Source of the DNA: Adiantum capillus-veneris
Taxonomy: Eukaryota > Streptophyta > Polypodiopsida > Polypodiales > Pteridaceae
NCBI GenBank assembly: GCA_014529385.2
Contig: CM043944.1
Span: 73,027,884-73,091,883 of the forward strand
Length of the DNA: 64,000 nt
Reading direction: 5' to 3'
Numbering within the stretch: the first letter of the stretch is position 1; each line of letters starts with the position of its first letter. The notes under the pieces were generated by a model, which did no database searches, was not told the DNA's origin, and was given only the letters and a program-made list of their open reading frames with translations. The position numbers and the translations under genes are program-made. Of this stretch, positions 44,201 through 52,505 are shown one piece after another.

Positions 44201-45532
44201 AGCAAGTGCGGATACAGACAATAGATTCTTCTTGATCCCAGGTACATAAAGTGCATCAACAAGTGTGAAGGAACTGCCATTAGCAGCAGTGAGCACAATC
44301 TTTCCAACTCCCTGAACTGGATAAGAGGCGTTGTTGGCACAAGTGACTGAATTCCCATGAGGGACAGACTCGAGAGAGGTAAACAATTCACGATGTGAGG
44401 TAATGTGCTTTGTAGCACCACTGTCGAAATACCACACATGTGAATCTGCAGCAACTGACAAGCATGCATCATGGACAGCAGGATTGTAAGTGCACTCTGC
44501 GCTAAAAGCCCATTCTGCATCAACATCAGCATCACAATCTCCTTTCACAGAAGACTCAACAATGGCTGCATTTGTAGTGGAACCAGCATTTGCAGTGGAA
44601 CCACCCTCTTTCTTCTTAGCCTCTTTGGCCTTCAACTTAGGACACGACTTGATCAAGTGATCATTGGCTTTACAATAATGGCAACGCATCTTCTTTTTGC
44701 CCTTATCACCAGAATTGCCAAACGAAGTGCTGCCAGCAGAAGCATTAGGAACAGAATTTTTGCCACTCGCAGCAGAACCATAAGAAGTGGCTGCATTATT
44801 GTTACCACCCTTTCTTTGAGAAGCAATAAAAGCCTGTTCAACTGCACGCTGCCTAGTCCTGTTTTTTCTAGAAAGTGACTCTTGCAACAGCAATGTGCAT
44901 AATGCATCAAACTTGACAACTTCAGGATTTCCTTGGGTCATCAGTCTCCAAGTACTAGCAAAAGTCTGGTAGGAATCTGGTAAGGCATCAAGAACAGTCT
45001 GCACAAGGGAACTGTCAGAAATGACTTCACCTGCAGAAATGAGTTGCTCATTGATATCCTTGACACTAGCAAGGAAAGTGTCCATATCATCTTCCTCATG
45101 CATAATCTTCGACTCTAGCTCTTTACGCAGCAAAGCAATTTTAGCCTCATTGCGGCTTGCATAAAGACCTGCTAGAATATCCCAAGCCTGTTTTGCAGAT
45201 TTTGCTGAACGGATGTGAGGAATAATGGTGCGCTTCACAGACAACGCAATCAATGCATGAGCCTGCGCATCCTTAACATCCCAACGAGCTTGTTCTGCTG
45301 TAGGCAAAACAACTCTAACAGCTGCAATCCTTGCAGCAAGACCTGCAACATCCTCAATATCGCCTACATCTTCAGAACCAGGACGTACATCAATGCCCTG
45401 CACAATGTTCCAGACACCTTTTGACACAAGAACGTGTTGCATCATATAAGCCCACATAGGGTAGTTGTCCCCATCCAACCTGTCCTCAGCAGCAAACATC
45501 TTGAACACATCTGTGTTGTTGTTGTCAGCCAT
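41246..45532 (-). CDS. copia-3 Gag-Pol polyprotein, intact
   Basis: The frame is 1428 aa from the ATG at 45532 (MADNNNTDVFKMFAAEDRLD). The open frame extends 20 codons upstream, but this Met matches the copia-1 gag start. Domains with approximate residues: Gag 1-270; zinc knuckle CHYCKANDHLIKSC about 280; protease DSGATKH about 370; pre-integrase LWHARFGHLNF about 500; integrase HSDVCGP about 570, SDRGGEY about 637, TPQQNGVAERKNRS; RT KWVYKLKRKPDG, FLNGDIFEEVY, LYVDDLLITG about 1110; RNase H DSDWAGCFDTR about 1280, SCEAEYRA, DSQSALAVARN. The product copies element RNA into DNA and integrates it. The DSG, zinc-binding, DDE-type, YVDD and RNase H signature residues I can see are all present, with no stop or frameshift. 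Confidence 0.96.
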   Translation of the reverse strand: MADNNNTDVFKMFAAEDRLDGDNYPMWAYMMQHVLVSKGVWNIVQGIDVRPGSEDVGDIEDVAGLAARIAAVRVVLPTAEQARWDVKDAQAHALIALSVKRTIIPHIRSAKSAKQAWDILAGLYASRNEAKIALLRKELESKIMHEEDDMDTFLASVKDINEQLISAGEVISDSSLVQTVLDALPDSYQTFASTWRLMTQGNPEVVKFDALCTLLLQESLSRKNRTRQRAVEQAFIASQRKGGNNNAATSYGSAASGKNSVPNASAGSTSFGNSGDKGKKKMRCHYCKANDHLIKSCPKLKAKEAKKKEGGSTANAGSTTNAAIVESSVKGDCDADVDAEWAFSAECTYNPAVHDACLSVAADSHVWYFDSGATKHITSHRELFTSLESVPHGNSVTCANNASYPVQGVGKIVLTAANGSSFTLVDALYVPGIKKNLLSVSALARLGLVVKFVDDRCIVHDLSFGDEIVASGLLCRGLYKLTLYDKCGQNFANAVADSRAISDAKLWHARFGHLNFASLLRLQKSDMVASLPPLEAPIKHVCEGCILGKMQRSKFPKDGSVRATCRLQLVHSDVCGPMQTPSLGNYLYFVTFIDDYSRHAWVFPVKAKSEVFMCFKQFLAMAENVSKCTMGTLRSDRGGEYMSHEFNAFLASRGIKHQCTVPYTPQQNGVAERKNRSLTEMARCMVKSQALPHSFWLEAIMCATYVLNRCPTKALQSITPYEAWHDRKPSIEHMRVFGCLAYALVPQVQRRKLDDKAVKCIFVGYSAESKGYRLYHPQTKRILVSRDVVFVEDSVQPLLSCTRDSNVSSQDIYDTLLPLFSGGNTNVSSNEANVQPMGVSENVLEQPITDADVHDVLDEERAENEQARGMPKWLVHTLRDSKLDAPLSSRTRSGSRHASYASDCYALVVSSLHDVEEPLSFDEAQNSENWIAAMKSEYDALIENDTWTLFDLPPGKKAIGTKWVYKLKRKPDGEIDRHKARLVAKGYAQQKGIDYEETFAPTCRMTTVRFLCALAAHFGWDVHQSDIVTAFLNGDIFEEVYVTQPRGFVIKGQEDKVCKCKKALYGLKQSPRAWYEKADTHLVKRGFRNSPTESTLYVKREDDVFLIVVLYVDDLLITGPNERHIAEFKADLNATFKMKDLGLLHHYLGIQFKQCDGGIALCQKSYIETLLCKFGLEDCKPIATPMETGLKLSLHDAGDPADVTLYQTAVGCLIYVCNTRPDIQFAVSQVSRFMHSPGSKHWQAVKRIFRYLSGTLHLGLFYPKGGSLPPDLHAFSDSDWAGCFDTRVSTSGFCFMLGSSCISWLSKKQPTVATSSCEAEYRAVFTATVECVWLRRLMADLGVGQDTANTIYTDSQSALAVARNPVFHARTKHIEVHYHYVRERLSAGEISLAYVPTQDNLADLFTKALSREKLEAFRKALGLLPFVD

Positions 45533-45894
45533 GGTAAATGCTGCACCTGATGTGAAAACTGCCCGAAAATAGGAGAAATGGAGCGGGAACAACTTGTGCT
45601 ATATAGCACAAACCGTAGAAGACTATAAGGCACCTGTTATGCAGAAAACGGCACTGACAGAAACTCTACACAAAATGACGAAATAACCTGTACAGTACTG
45701 CCCGTAGTGGAAACGGAGGCCGAAATGAGCCCAAATCAAAATTCTGAGCAGACCAAGCTCTTCGAGTTCTCCCAAAATATTTGTCGACCTGCGAACGCTT
45801 GCCAAAGCTCACTGAAATCGGAGAAAGTGAGCAGGCGTGTGCTGGAGCAGCTGGCGACTAAGCCCGGGAGGACGTGACCTGCTCTGATACCAAT

Positions 45895-46121
45895 TGTTGG
45901 AATTAGGGTTGCAGAGAAACACACACAGCTTGGAGAAGACGAAGGAAGCTCAAGGTACACAATAGAGAGTGTATTCCTTAGTGTGCAATGGAAAGATAGA
46001 TAGCCCTAGAGTGATGGGCGTATATACAATGCACGGGGGAAAAAACCTCCTAAAGAGGGAAAAAATGCCCCGGCGGTCCTAGTGTGTTCACACACATCAC
46101 TACCACGTGTATATGGTAACA
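45895..46121 (-). repeat. 5' LTR of copia-3
   Basis: 227 bp, beside the primer binding site and promoter-proximal to gag. Near-identity with the other LTR dates the insertion as very recent. Confidence 0.96.
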
Positions 46122-46255
46122 AGAATATCTCACACTAGCTGAGTTGTTCAAATATACGATTTTCCAACCCTTTAGATGTAATTTCTTTCATCATCTCACA
46201 CTTCTGCACATAGCAGGGTCCAGTTCTTGTGCTGAGAGCATCTCACACTCCTGGC

Positions 46256-46256
46256 C

Positions 46257-46340
<84 letters not shown>

Positions 46341-46345
46341 AATTA
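46256..46345. repeat. (CT)n microsatellite inside hAT-1
   Basis: About 40 uninterrupted CT units at 46261-46339, then a (TA)n tract at 46447-46469. They lie between the hairpin array and the kinase gene. Open frames over them are not coding. Confidence 0.95.
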
Positions 46346-46553
46346 ATTTTCATGGTCGATTCGCACAATGTGGTTTGTAATCATAAGATTTTCTCTTTAA
46401 TTTGCAATAATTTATTATTGTTTAATAAATTTGAATCATCATTTAATATATATATATATATATATATAGTTAACACTCATTATATAATAACTATGTTACT
46501 ACGGTGTACAATCATTTCGTAAGATTCTTTATTTATAATTTTGTCATACAGAT

Positions 46554-47966
46554 ATGGTAGACACGAAGCTAGCGAAACATCAACGAAAGTTCGTCTCCGA
46601 AGTGATTGTGAGACACTTCCATTACTCGTCAGAGGCAGAGATTAGGCGTTGTTTAAACCCTGTCGCTCTGGAGCATTTTTATCAGCTTACACAGACTCTA
46701 ACCAAGTCTGTGTTTGAGCAGCTCCAGGCAGAGTTTGCACCAGCTATTTTTGACACAGCCCTCCTGACATCATGTGCTTTAGTAAACATGGTCAAACAAA
46801 CCATTGGAAAGATCATGAAAACCTTTCAAGAACTGAAAAATCCTGCAATTACTTCCTTGCCAAACATAGCTGAGCGCATACATCTTGTGCAACAGCTTTA
46901 CACGGAGTTCAAGAGCAAGAAAAAGTTAGAAAGAGCAGCAAAGCATGCAAGAGTGGAAGCCAGCTCTTCTGAAGCTGCTGTTGAACCAGAAATCATTCTT
47001 AGAACATAGCCTGCAACATCATCCGTTGCTACATTAGACCTCTCTCAACTACCACCTATTTTACACCTTTTACCCGACACATCCGTCTTCAATATCCAAG
47101 CTCCACAGCTAGGAGAGGGAAGATGGGCACATGTGAAGCGTGTGGGTGTCACACATCCCGCTTTCAAAGATCAAGTGTATACTGCAAAAGTGTTCAAAGT
47201 ACACTTACATGGGCCCACCATGGAGCAACAGGTCAAAGACGAAGCAACAATTTTGGATATTTCACATCGAGGTATTATCTACCCTCTTGCCATGGTGCGC
47301 CACGTGGAGCGACCAATGCTCATTTCACGATTTTGGAATGGCGGCCATGTGGAGCAATGGATCAAAGAATGCACTGCAGACGGCAGCCAACCTGTCATCC
47401 GCGATTATGTACTCACTGCAGGAACAATAGAGCTATTCCAGGAGAATATTTTGCAGATCATCAATGCTCTCCTCCAAACTCTAAAGTATATACATTCGCA
47501 TAACTACCTCCACAATGATCTACACTCTCGGAATATGATGCTGTATTTTGGCGATAAAGGTGTTTATGCCGGCATTGTGGATTGGGGTTCATGCACCAAA
47601 ACAAATACCACAGCCGGTTTTCCTCCTCTACGCGATATGCAGATAGAAACTAGAAAAAAATATGAGAGAGATTATCCATGGGCAGGCTCCGAATGTATAT
47701 CTAGTAATCCTCCCTCCTGGACCAAAGCTATGGATATTTATTCCATGTGTCATACATGTAAACGCATTTTGAAGTGCTTACCAGAGCCCCAAGAACAAAG
47801 CAAGAGACATTGTTTGAGTAATGTACTTGCTCATCTTGAAACCGGCAAGCGCCTAAACCCCAAAACCCGGCCTAACGCTTTTGACCTCTCCTTATGTTTA
47901 AATGGTGCCCATAGAGTGGGTTACAACATTGTAATGACATCTGACTTACGACCAGCTGATGATTAA
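46554..47966 (+). pseudogene. hAT-1 protein kinase-like gene with one in-frame stop
   Basis: One frame runs from ATG 46554 to TAA 47964-47966 (470 codons) with a single TAG at 47007-47009 (codon 152). Residues 1-151 are basic, helical and unrecognised (MVDTKLAKHQRKFVSEVIV). After the stop there is no ATG before the kinase fold, so the two parts belong together. Kinase signatures: glycine loop LGEGRWAHV (186-194), beta-3 lysine K212 (YTAKVFK), helix-C glutamate E230, catalytic loop HNDLHSRN (D322, N327) and metal-binding D343 in VDWG instead of DFG. All core residues remain. The start directly follows a CAG acceptor (CATACAG then ATATGG). The TAG may be a mutation of a sense codon. Captured host gene or native cargo cannot be decided here. 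Confidence 0.75.
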
Positions 47967-48133
47967 TGAAAACACAAGTCTCATGATTTCATCATTGTTT
48001 TACTTTTAGTGTCAGATTTAATTGTATGTTTAATTGAACAAAATATCTATGTTTGTCATTTGATATACCATCCAATGTCAAATTAATTGAATGGGTATTT
48101 AAAAGTAATGACATGTTCACCTAATATGCAGAT

Positions 48134-48891
48134 ATGGAAGAAGAACTCAACCACGCTGAAGCTCAGGCAATTTTTAAAGAAGAACAAGTTAGATGTGGAC
48201 AAGCAGATCTTTCTACTATTGCGAACATTGAAGAAGATGAATCTGAGCTGCAGGGCGAACCACTAACCCTTAAAGAGTGCAAAAAGCTTTTCCCTAATCA
48301 CTTTGTACGCCATCAACTATTTCAAATAAGTGGCAATGCAAAAGATACAGCTCCGTTAAAGCTCTCTGATTTGCAACATAAAGGACTGGCACGTGTATTG
48401 CTGCAAAGGTTTATACGACAAGAGAGATGTCTACCAAACAACAACCAAGTAGCAATTTACTTTATCCAACAATGCTATGTTCGATATGTTTTGCTGAAGA
48501 GAGTGGATTGGTCAAATCGTCCAGGCACCGCTGGCGTTGGACGTGGACGCATTGCAGAAAAGGTGGCAGCACGCAATGCAAATAATCCAATGCCTCCTCG
48601 CAATCCTATTGTTTTACTTCCTGAAGAGTCAGAAACACTGACTGAATTAGCCAGCCAAGGACAAGACCTTGCCAGCCAAGGAGAAACACCGGACATGCTT
48701 CGTGGCCATATTCTTGAGCTTGAAATAGAGTTAAGTGATGCACAAGCAAAGTTTCAATGATATGAATCATTGTATGGACCTTTGCCAGATGATACTACCA
48801 CTTCACATAAAGATGTCGCTCAACCATCCCCTGAGCTAGGAATTACAGATTTTACCATAGACCAGCTTATAGCAAATCTATCAAACTCATA
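48134..48891 (+). pseudogene. hAT-1 ORF3, unrecognised protein with one in-frame stop
   Basis: ATG 48134 (MEEELNHAEAQAIFKEEQVR) to TGA 48758-48760 gives 208 aa. The same frame continues another 43 codons (YESLYGPLPDD to NLSNS) to TAA at 48889, suggesting a TGA that arose from an arginine codon. The sequence is acidic at the N-terminus, then KECKKLFPNHFVRHQLFQI, GLARVLLQRFIRQERCLPNN and a basic GVGRGRIAEKVAARN, with a short repeat (LASQGQDLASQGE). No family was recognised. A CAG acceptor lies directly before ATATGG, as for the kinase gene 170 bases upstream, so both may be spliced from a shared leader. Confidence 0.6.
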
Positions 48892-49148
48892 AGTCACTCA
48901 CAAGCTTTTTGTAATCTCAAAATTATATCAAACTCTTTTCGATTGAGTAATTTCCCAGAACCTTGTTGTAATTTCAAACCTACATCGACTTTATGTAATT
49001 GTTATTCGACAAGATATTATCGGCAATTTATATTTGTGTGTGAGTAAATATGTGCGTATGAGAGAGAGAAAGAGAGGATGTGAACGACAACGAGATACCA
49101 CTTTCTTTCATCATATGCAAAAACTTGTTAAGTATTACAATGGTACTC
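48892..49148. other. Spacer between convergent hAT-1 genes
   Basis: AT-rich 3' flank shared by ORF3 (plus) and the transposase (minus). A GAGAGAGAAAGAGAGG stretch is at 49060-49078. No separate gene. Confidence 0.5.
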
Positions 49149-51245
49149 TCACAAATCATCTCCATCTTCAAAAACTGCAACCATATCATCTACTTCGTCC
49201 ATATCTGAGCATTCTGAAACTATCTCCCATTCCATATCATCTTCATCATCAACTTCTGCAGAAATAGCTTCATGCGTTTGGAAGACTCCATATTGCTTTT
49301 GAGCGGCTCTAGTTGCAATGTTTTGAGGCTTATAAATAAGTCTCATATTGCAAAAAACATACACCAAATCAGCAGCCTGTTTAGTATGAAGTCTGTTTCG
49401 CTTTTTCATGTGCACAAAGTTGAATGCTGACCAATTTCGTTCACAACTTCCACTTGATGCAGCTACTGATAAAACTCTAACTGCAATGTGTTGCAACTCC
49501 ACTTTCTCTCCACCATAATCCTTCCACCATAAAGGTGCACTTGTTTTGCCAATGGCATCTATATGCCACGGATCCTGAAACATACCAGTTCTGTTGGCAT
49601 AATCTACTCGCTGATGAAAAGCTGTTTTTCCATCTTTGTGCCCTAAGAGTTGGGAGCACACTGTTTTGAAGTCGGACATAACTTCTTTGTTGGCAGATTG
49701 CTAATGCATTTGAAACTTAGGATCCAATACAAAAGCCGCACCATGCAATGGCGTATGCAACTGCACCCAACGCTTGTTAACAATTGTAATCATGGTAGCT
49801 TTATCCTTTGCACCAAAACTGACATTTTCTCTTAGCTTGCGTATAGCCTCTGACATATACCAGTAGACCCGACCAAAAATAAAAGAATCTGTGTCAACTG
49901 CTCTCAAAAGATCTACAAATGGCTTAGACACAGTTACTATTCTTTCTACATTACGCCAAAAGACTGGCGAGTTTACTATTTGTGCACATCGACCAGCTGC
50001 TTCCTGATAACTTGGATACTTGCTAAGCCATCCATCCCATCTTCTGTCTGCTAAGGTTTCCATCAATGCACGCTTCAACTCTTGCAAAGCAGCAAGAATA
50101 TAGTATGTCGTAGCAAACCTGGTTGCACAAAATATTTGCAGAGCTTTATTTGGTGACTTGGTTCGAAAAAGAGCATACGAAAATTGATGATCTCTAATGA
50201 ATTTCACCACATGATTTGCATCCAATAAAGTTTTCTTTACACATGCCATTTTACCAATATCTTTTAAAAGCAAATTTAAAGTGTGAGCTACACATGGTAC
50301 CCAAGAAATCTCCGGATACTTGACTTGAATAGCTCTTCCTGCTCCTTTGTAGTTGGCCGCATTATCTGTGACAATAGCAGTCACATTCTTTGGTCCACCT
50401 ACCTTTGCAATTGCACGCTCATACACCCCTACTAGGTAGGTGATAGTCTTCTCTTTCAATGAGCTGTCAATTGCTTCCACGAACATAGCCCCTCTAGGGT
50501 TAATAAGCATTACATTGATTAAAGGTTTTTTCTGACAGTTAGTCCATCCATCCAATGCTATGGTGCATCCATATGCTGGAACAAACTCTAGGACTGTGCG
50601 TTTGAGAATGGCTTCAGTACTGTCTTTGACTTTATCAAAATATTCAGTTCGCATCTTGTTATAGTCAGGAAGCACAAATCCTTTTTTGGCTGTACTCATC
50701 AAAGCATCTTGAAATATTGGATTGCGCATAACATTGAACGATATGCCACACGCAACAAATTCTTGTGTCCATTTTAAATGCAACTCAAGCAACCATTGTT
50801 TACCTAATGCTTCAGGCATTGTCTATCCATTGGATGACGCTTTGCCGGATTTGCTTGTGCTAGGAACTCCTCCTGATGTAGAAGCATGTCCATGAAGAGG
50901 GTTCAATTGAGAACTTTGATCATTTACTTGAGTGGTACACACCTCTTCTGTTGCCTCATTGCATACAGATGGTTCAATATTCGCATGAATATCTTTAGAA
51001 ACATCACCTTTATGTTTAGCTACAAGAATCAACTTTACTTTGCGAGAATACATGGCAAATTTTTCATGAATATCTTTTGGTGGTGCCCCGCACTTTTCAA
51101 CATTGCCAGGGACTTTAAACAAATGCTCTTTAATTCAGGTTGCATTACTACTGAACTCGTGGCCACAAGATTTACATTTAAGTCGAGATGTATTTCTCCC
51201 AGCTTTCAACTCATGCACATAACTCCACTCTTGTCCTTTCACCAT
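49149..51245 (-). pseudogene. hAT-1 transposase, full length with three in-frame stops
   Basis: One frame of 698 codons from ATG 51245 to 49149 with no frameshift, interrupted by TGA 51137-51135, TAG 50825-50823 and TAG 49703-49701. The N-terminal BED-type zinc finger (CKSCGHEF, IKEHLF) is followed by VEKCGAPPKDI. The DUF659/RNase H-like core shows PAYGCTIALDGWTNCQKKPLINVM, VTDNAANYKGAGRAI and CVAHTLNLLLKDIGKM. The C-terminal hAT dimerisation domain shows WWKDYGGEKVELQHIAVRVLSVAASSGSCERNWSAF and KRNRLHTKQAADLVYV, and an acidic tail follows. Such enzymes bind the element's ends and cut and paste it. The second stop falls in a linker between the BED region and the core, where an intron could remove it; the others would truncate the protein. 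The gene is probably dead in this copy. Confidence 0.88.
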
Positions 51246-51559
51246 GATGCACAAAAATAGTTTGCTAGTAAAAACACATTCAATGATCATTTTCATAATC
51301 AAAATCAATTAAAACATTAAATTAATTTAACTAACAATGATTGAACGAAATTAAAATAATTAAAAACAATGATTGAACAAAAATACAATAATAAAAAACA
51401 ATACCATTGGATTACATATAAATTGCATCGATTTATCTAAAGTGCAAGCTTGTATCTTTAACACATTACGATAATCAATAATTACAATTAAATCAAGTAT
51501 TAAAATGATTATCATTATAAATTACTATACATACAAGAGCTATAAGTGACATTTTTAAA

Positions 51560-52255
51560 TGTCCAAACGATAATCACTTACAATACTTGATAATTATCGT
51601 ATCTATGTAAAGTGCGAACAAAAAGTTCTTACACTTTACCATAGATTTTTAAGCGATTATCTATCTACAATGCGAGCATATGTATGCTCTCACATAGTAC
51701 GGTAGATTTTGCAGTCCAAATAAAGATAAGAGAATATCATTATTTTTGGACAGTTTTTCTTAAATTTTTACTCTAGTGAGAGCATAGTAGTGTGAATAGC
51801 TCTACACAAAACGTAAAAATATAATTTTGTTTCATTATATTCATTTTGAAGTGAGAGAAAATCTCTACACATCAAAATCGAACTTTAAATTACATAAAAT
51901 TAAATTTTATGTAATTATATTTTTAAACTAATTATCTCATGTGAGAGTACACTCTACACACAACGATAATATCTTACTTTTTTTTTATCAGTCACTTTCA
52001 AGTGTCAATTAATTGAACACATTGACAAGTGATTCTTATAATTACAAGTTTGTATCAGGTGAGAGATTAAACTCTTCACAAAATACAAACTTTCAACTAT
52101 TTACTAAGTTTTTCAAAACAAATTCATATATTTGAATCACAAAACTTAAAATTCTATTCAATTTTAATTTTTATTGCATTCAAATTGTTTTATTTTTCTA
52201 CAAATTACATTTTTTGATCGTTTGGTGAGAGTACTCACATGGAAAACACTGACTT
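51560..52255. repeat. Right subterminal hairpin array of hAT-1
   Basis: About nine hairpins at 40-80 base spacing. Inner parts share GTGAGAG, a loop, then CTCT(A/T)CACA, while outer arms differ between units but self-pair. Examples are 51600-51647 (ATCTATG with CATAGAT), 51842-51879 (CATTTTGA with TCAAAATC), 51931-51970 (ATTATCTC with ACGATAAT) and 52047-52092 (AAGTTTGTAT with ATACAAACTT). Further units are near 51566, 51658, 51765, 51991 and 52217. Confidence 0.78.
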
Positions 52256-52299
52256 TGAAAGCTGGTATGAGGCCTTTCGCGTGTTGCTATATATACTAA

Positions 52300-52365
52300 C
52301 ATATTCGATCGTTATAATTTTTGATCGAAAATACTTTCGATCGAAAAGATTTTCGATCAAAAAAT
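52300..52365. promoter_or_regulatory. Right CGATCGAAA motif cluster of hAT-1
   Basis: ATTCGATCGTTA, TTTGATCGAAAAT, TTTCGATCGAAAAG and TTTCGATCAAAAA lie 130-200 bases from the right end, mirroring the left cluster. They are followed toward the end by a CCGTATAATACGG palindrome. Confidence 0.55.
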
Positions 52366-52505
52366 CAAGAAGTTATACGATTGGCCGTTTATGCTGATGT
52401 GGTACCGTATAATACGGCCGTATAATTTAGATAAACAAATAATACGCCCATTATTCGCGTATTATACGTCTCCCGAATAACGAATAATGCAACTTAGCCA
52501 GGCGG

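Larger units (their letters stand above)
40944..46121 (-). mobile_element. Intact Ty1-copia element copia-3 (5.2 kb)
   Basis: LTRs 40944-41170 and 45895-46121, each 227 bp, differ at one position (CCACATG/CCACGTG). The 5-bp duplication AGAAT is perfect (40939-40943 and 46122-46126). The minus-strand primer binding site TGGTATCAGAGCAGGT lies inside the right LTR (45892-45877) and a G-rich polypurine tract lies beside the left LTR (41171-41182 complement). One uninterrupted gag-pol frame fills the interior. By structure this is a very recent, potentially autonomous insertion. Confidence 0.97.
39682..52497. mobile_element. Giant hAT transposon (hAT-1), with nested copia-3
   Basis: The ends are CTGCGTTGCATTTATACG (39682) and, inverted, CTAAGTTGCATTATTCG (52497). 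They are flanked by an 8-bp duplication, CCACGCGG (39674-39681) and CCAGGCGG (52498-52505), one mismatch. Eight bases is the hAT hallmark. Total length is 12,816 bp, about 7.6 kb without copia-3. The contents, in order, are CGATCG motif clusters, a left hairpin array, plus-strand kinase-domain gene and ORF3, minus-strand hAT transposase, a right hairpin array, and CGATCG motifs again. It sits inside gypsy-D. Confidence 0.9.

Noticed and set aside
41484-44878. Plus-strand frames opposite the copia-3 polyprotein, such as 42095-42460 and 44471-44878
   Set aside because: Antisense shadows of gag-pol. Equivalent antisense frames appear opposite copia-1.
47123-47503. Alternative frames over the kinase gene
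   Set aside because: The frame with glycine loop, catalytic loop and VDWG is the real one; the others lack any motif.
49701-50825. TAG codons in the transposase taken as evidence for a non-standard genetic code
   Set aside because: Copia-3 and the neprosin gene use standard stops and contain no internal TAG or TGA; mutation is simpler.
39682-52497. Maverick/Polinton, Helitron or Starship-like giant element
   Set aside because: The hAT dimerisation domain, 8-bp duplication and short inverted ends identify hAT; no polymerase B, helicase or tyrosine recombinase is present.
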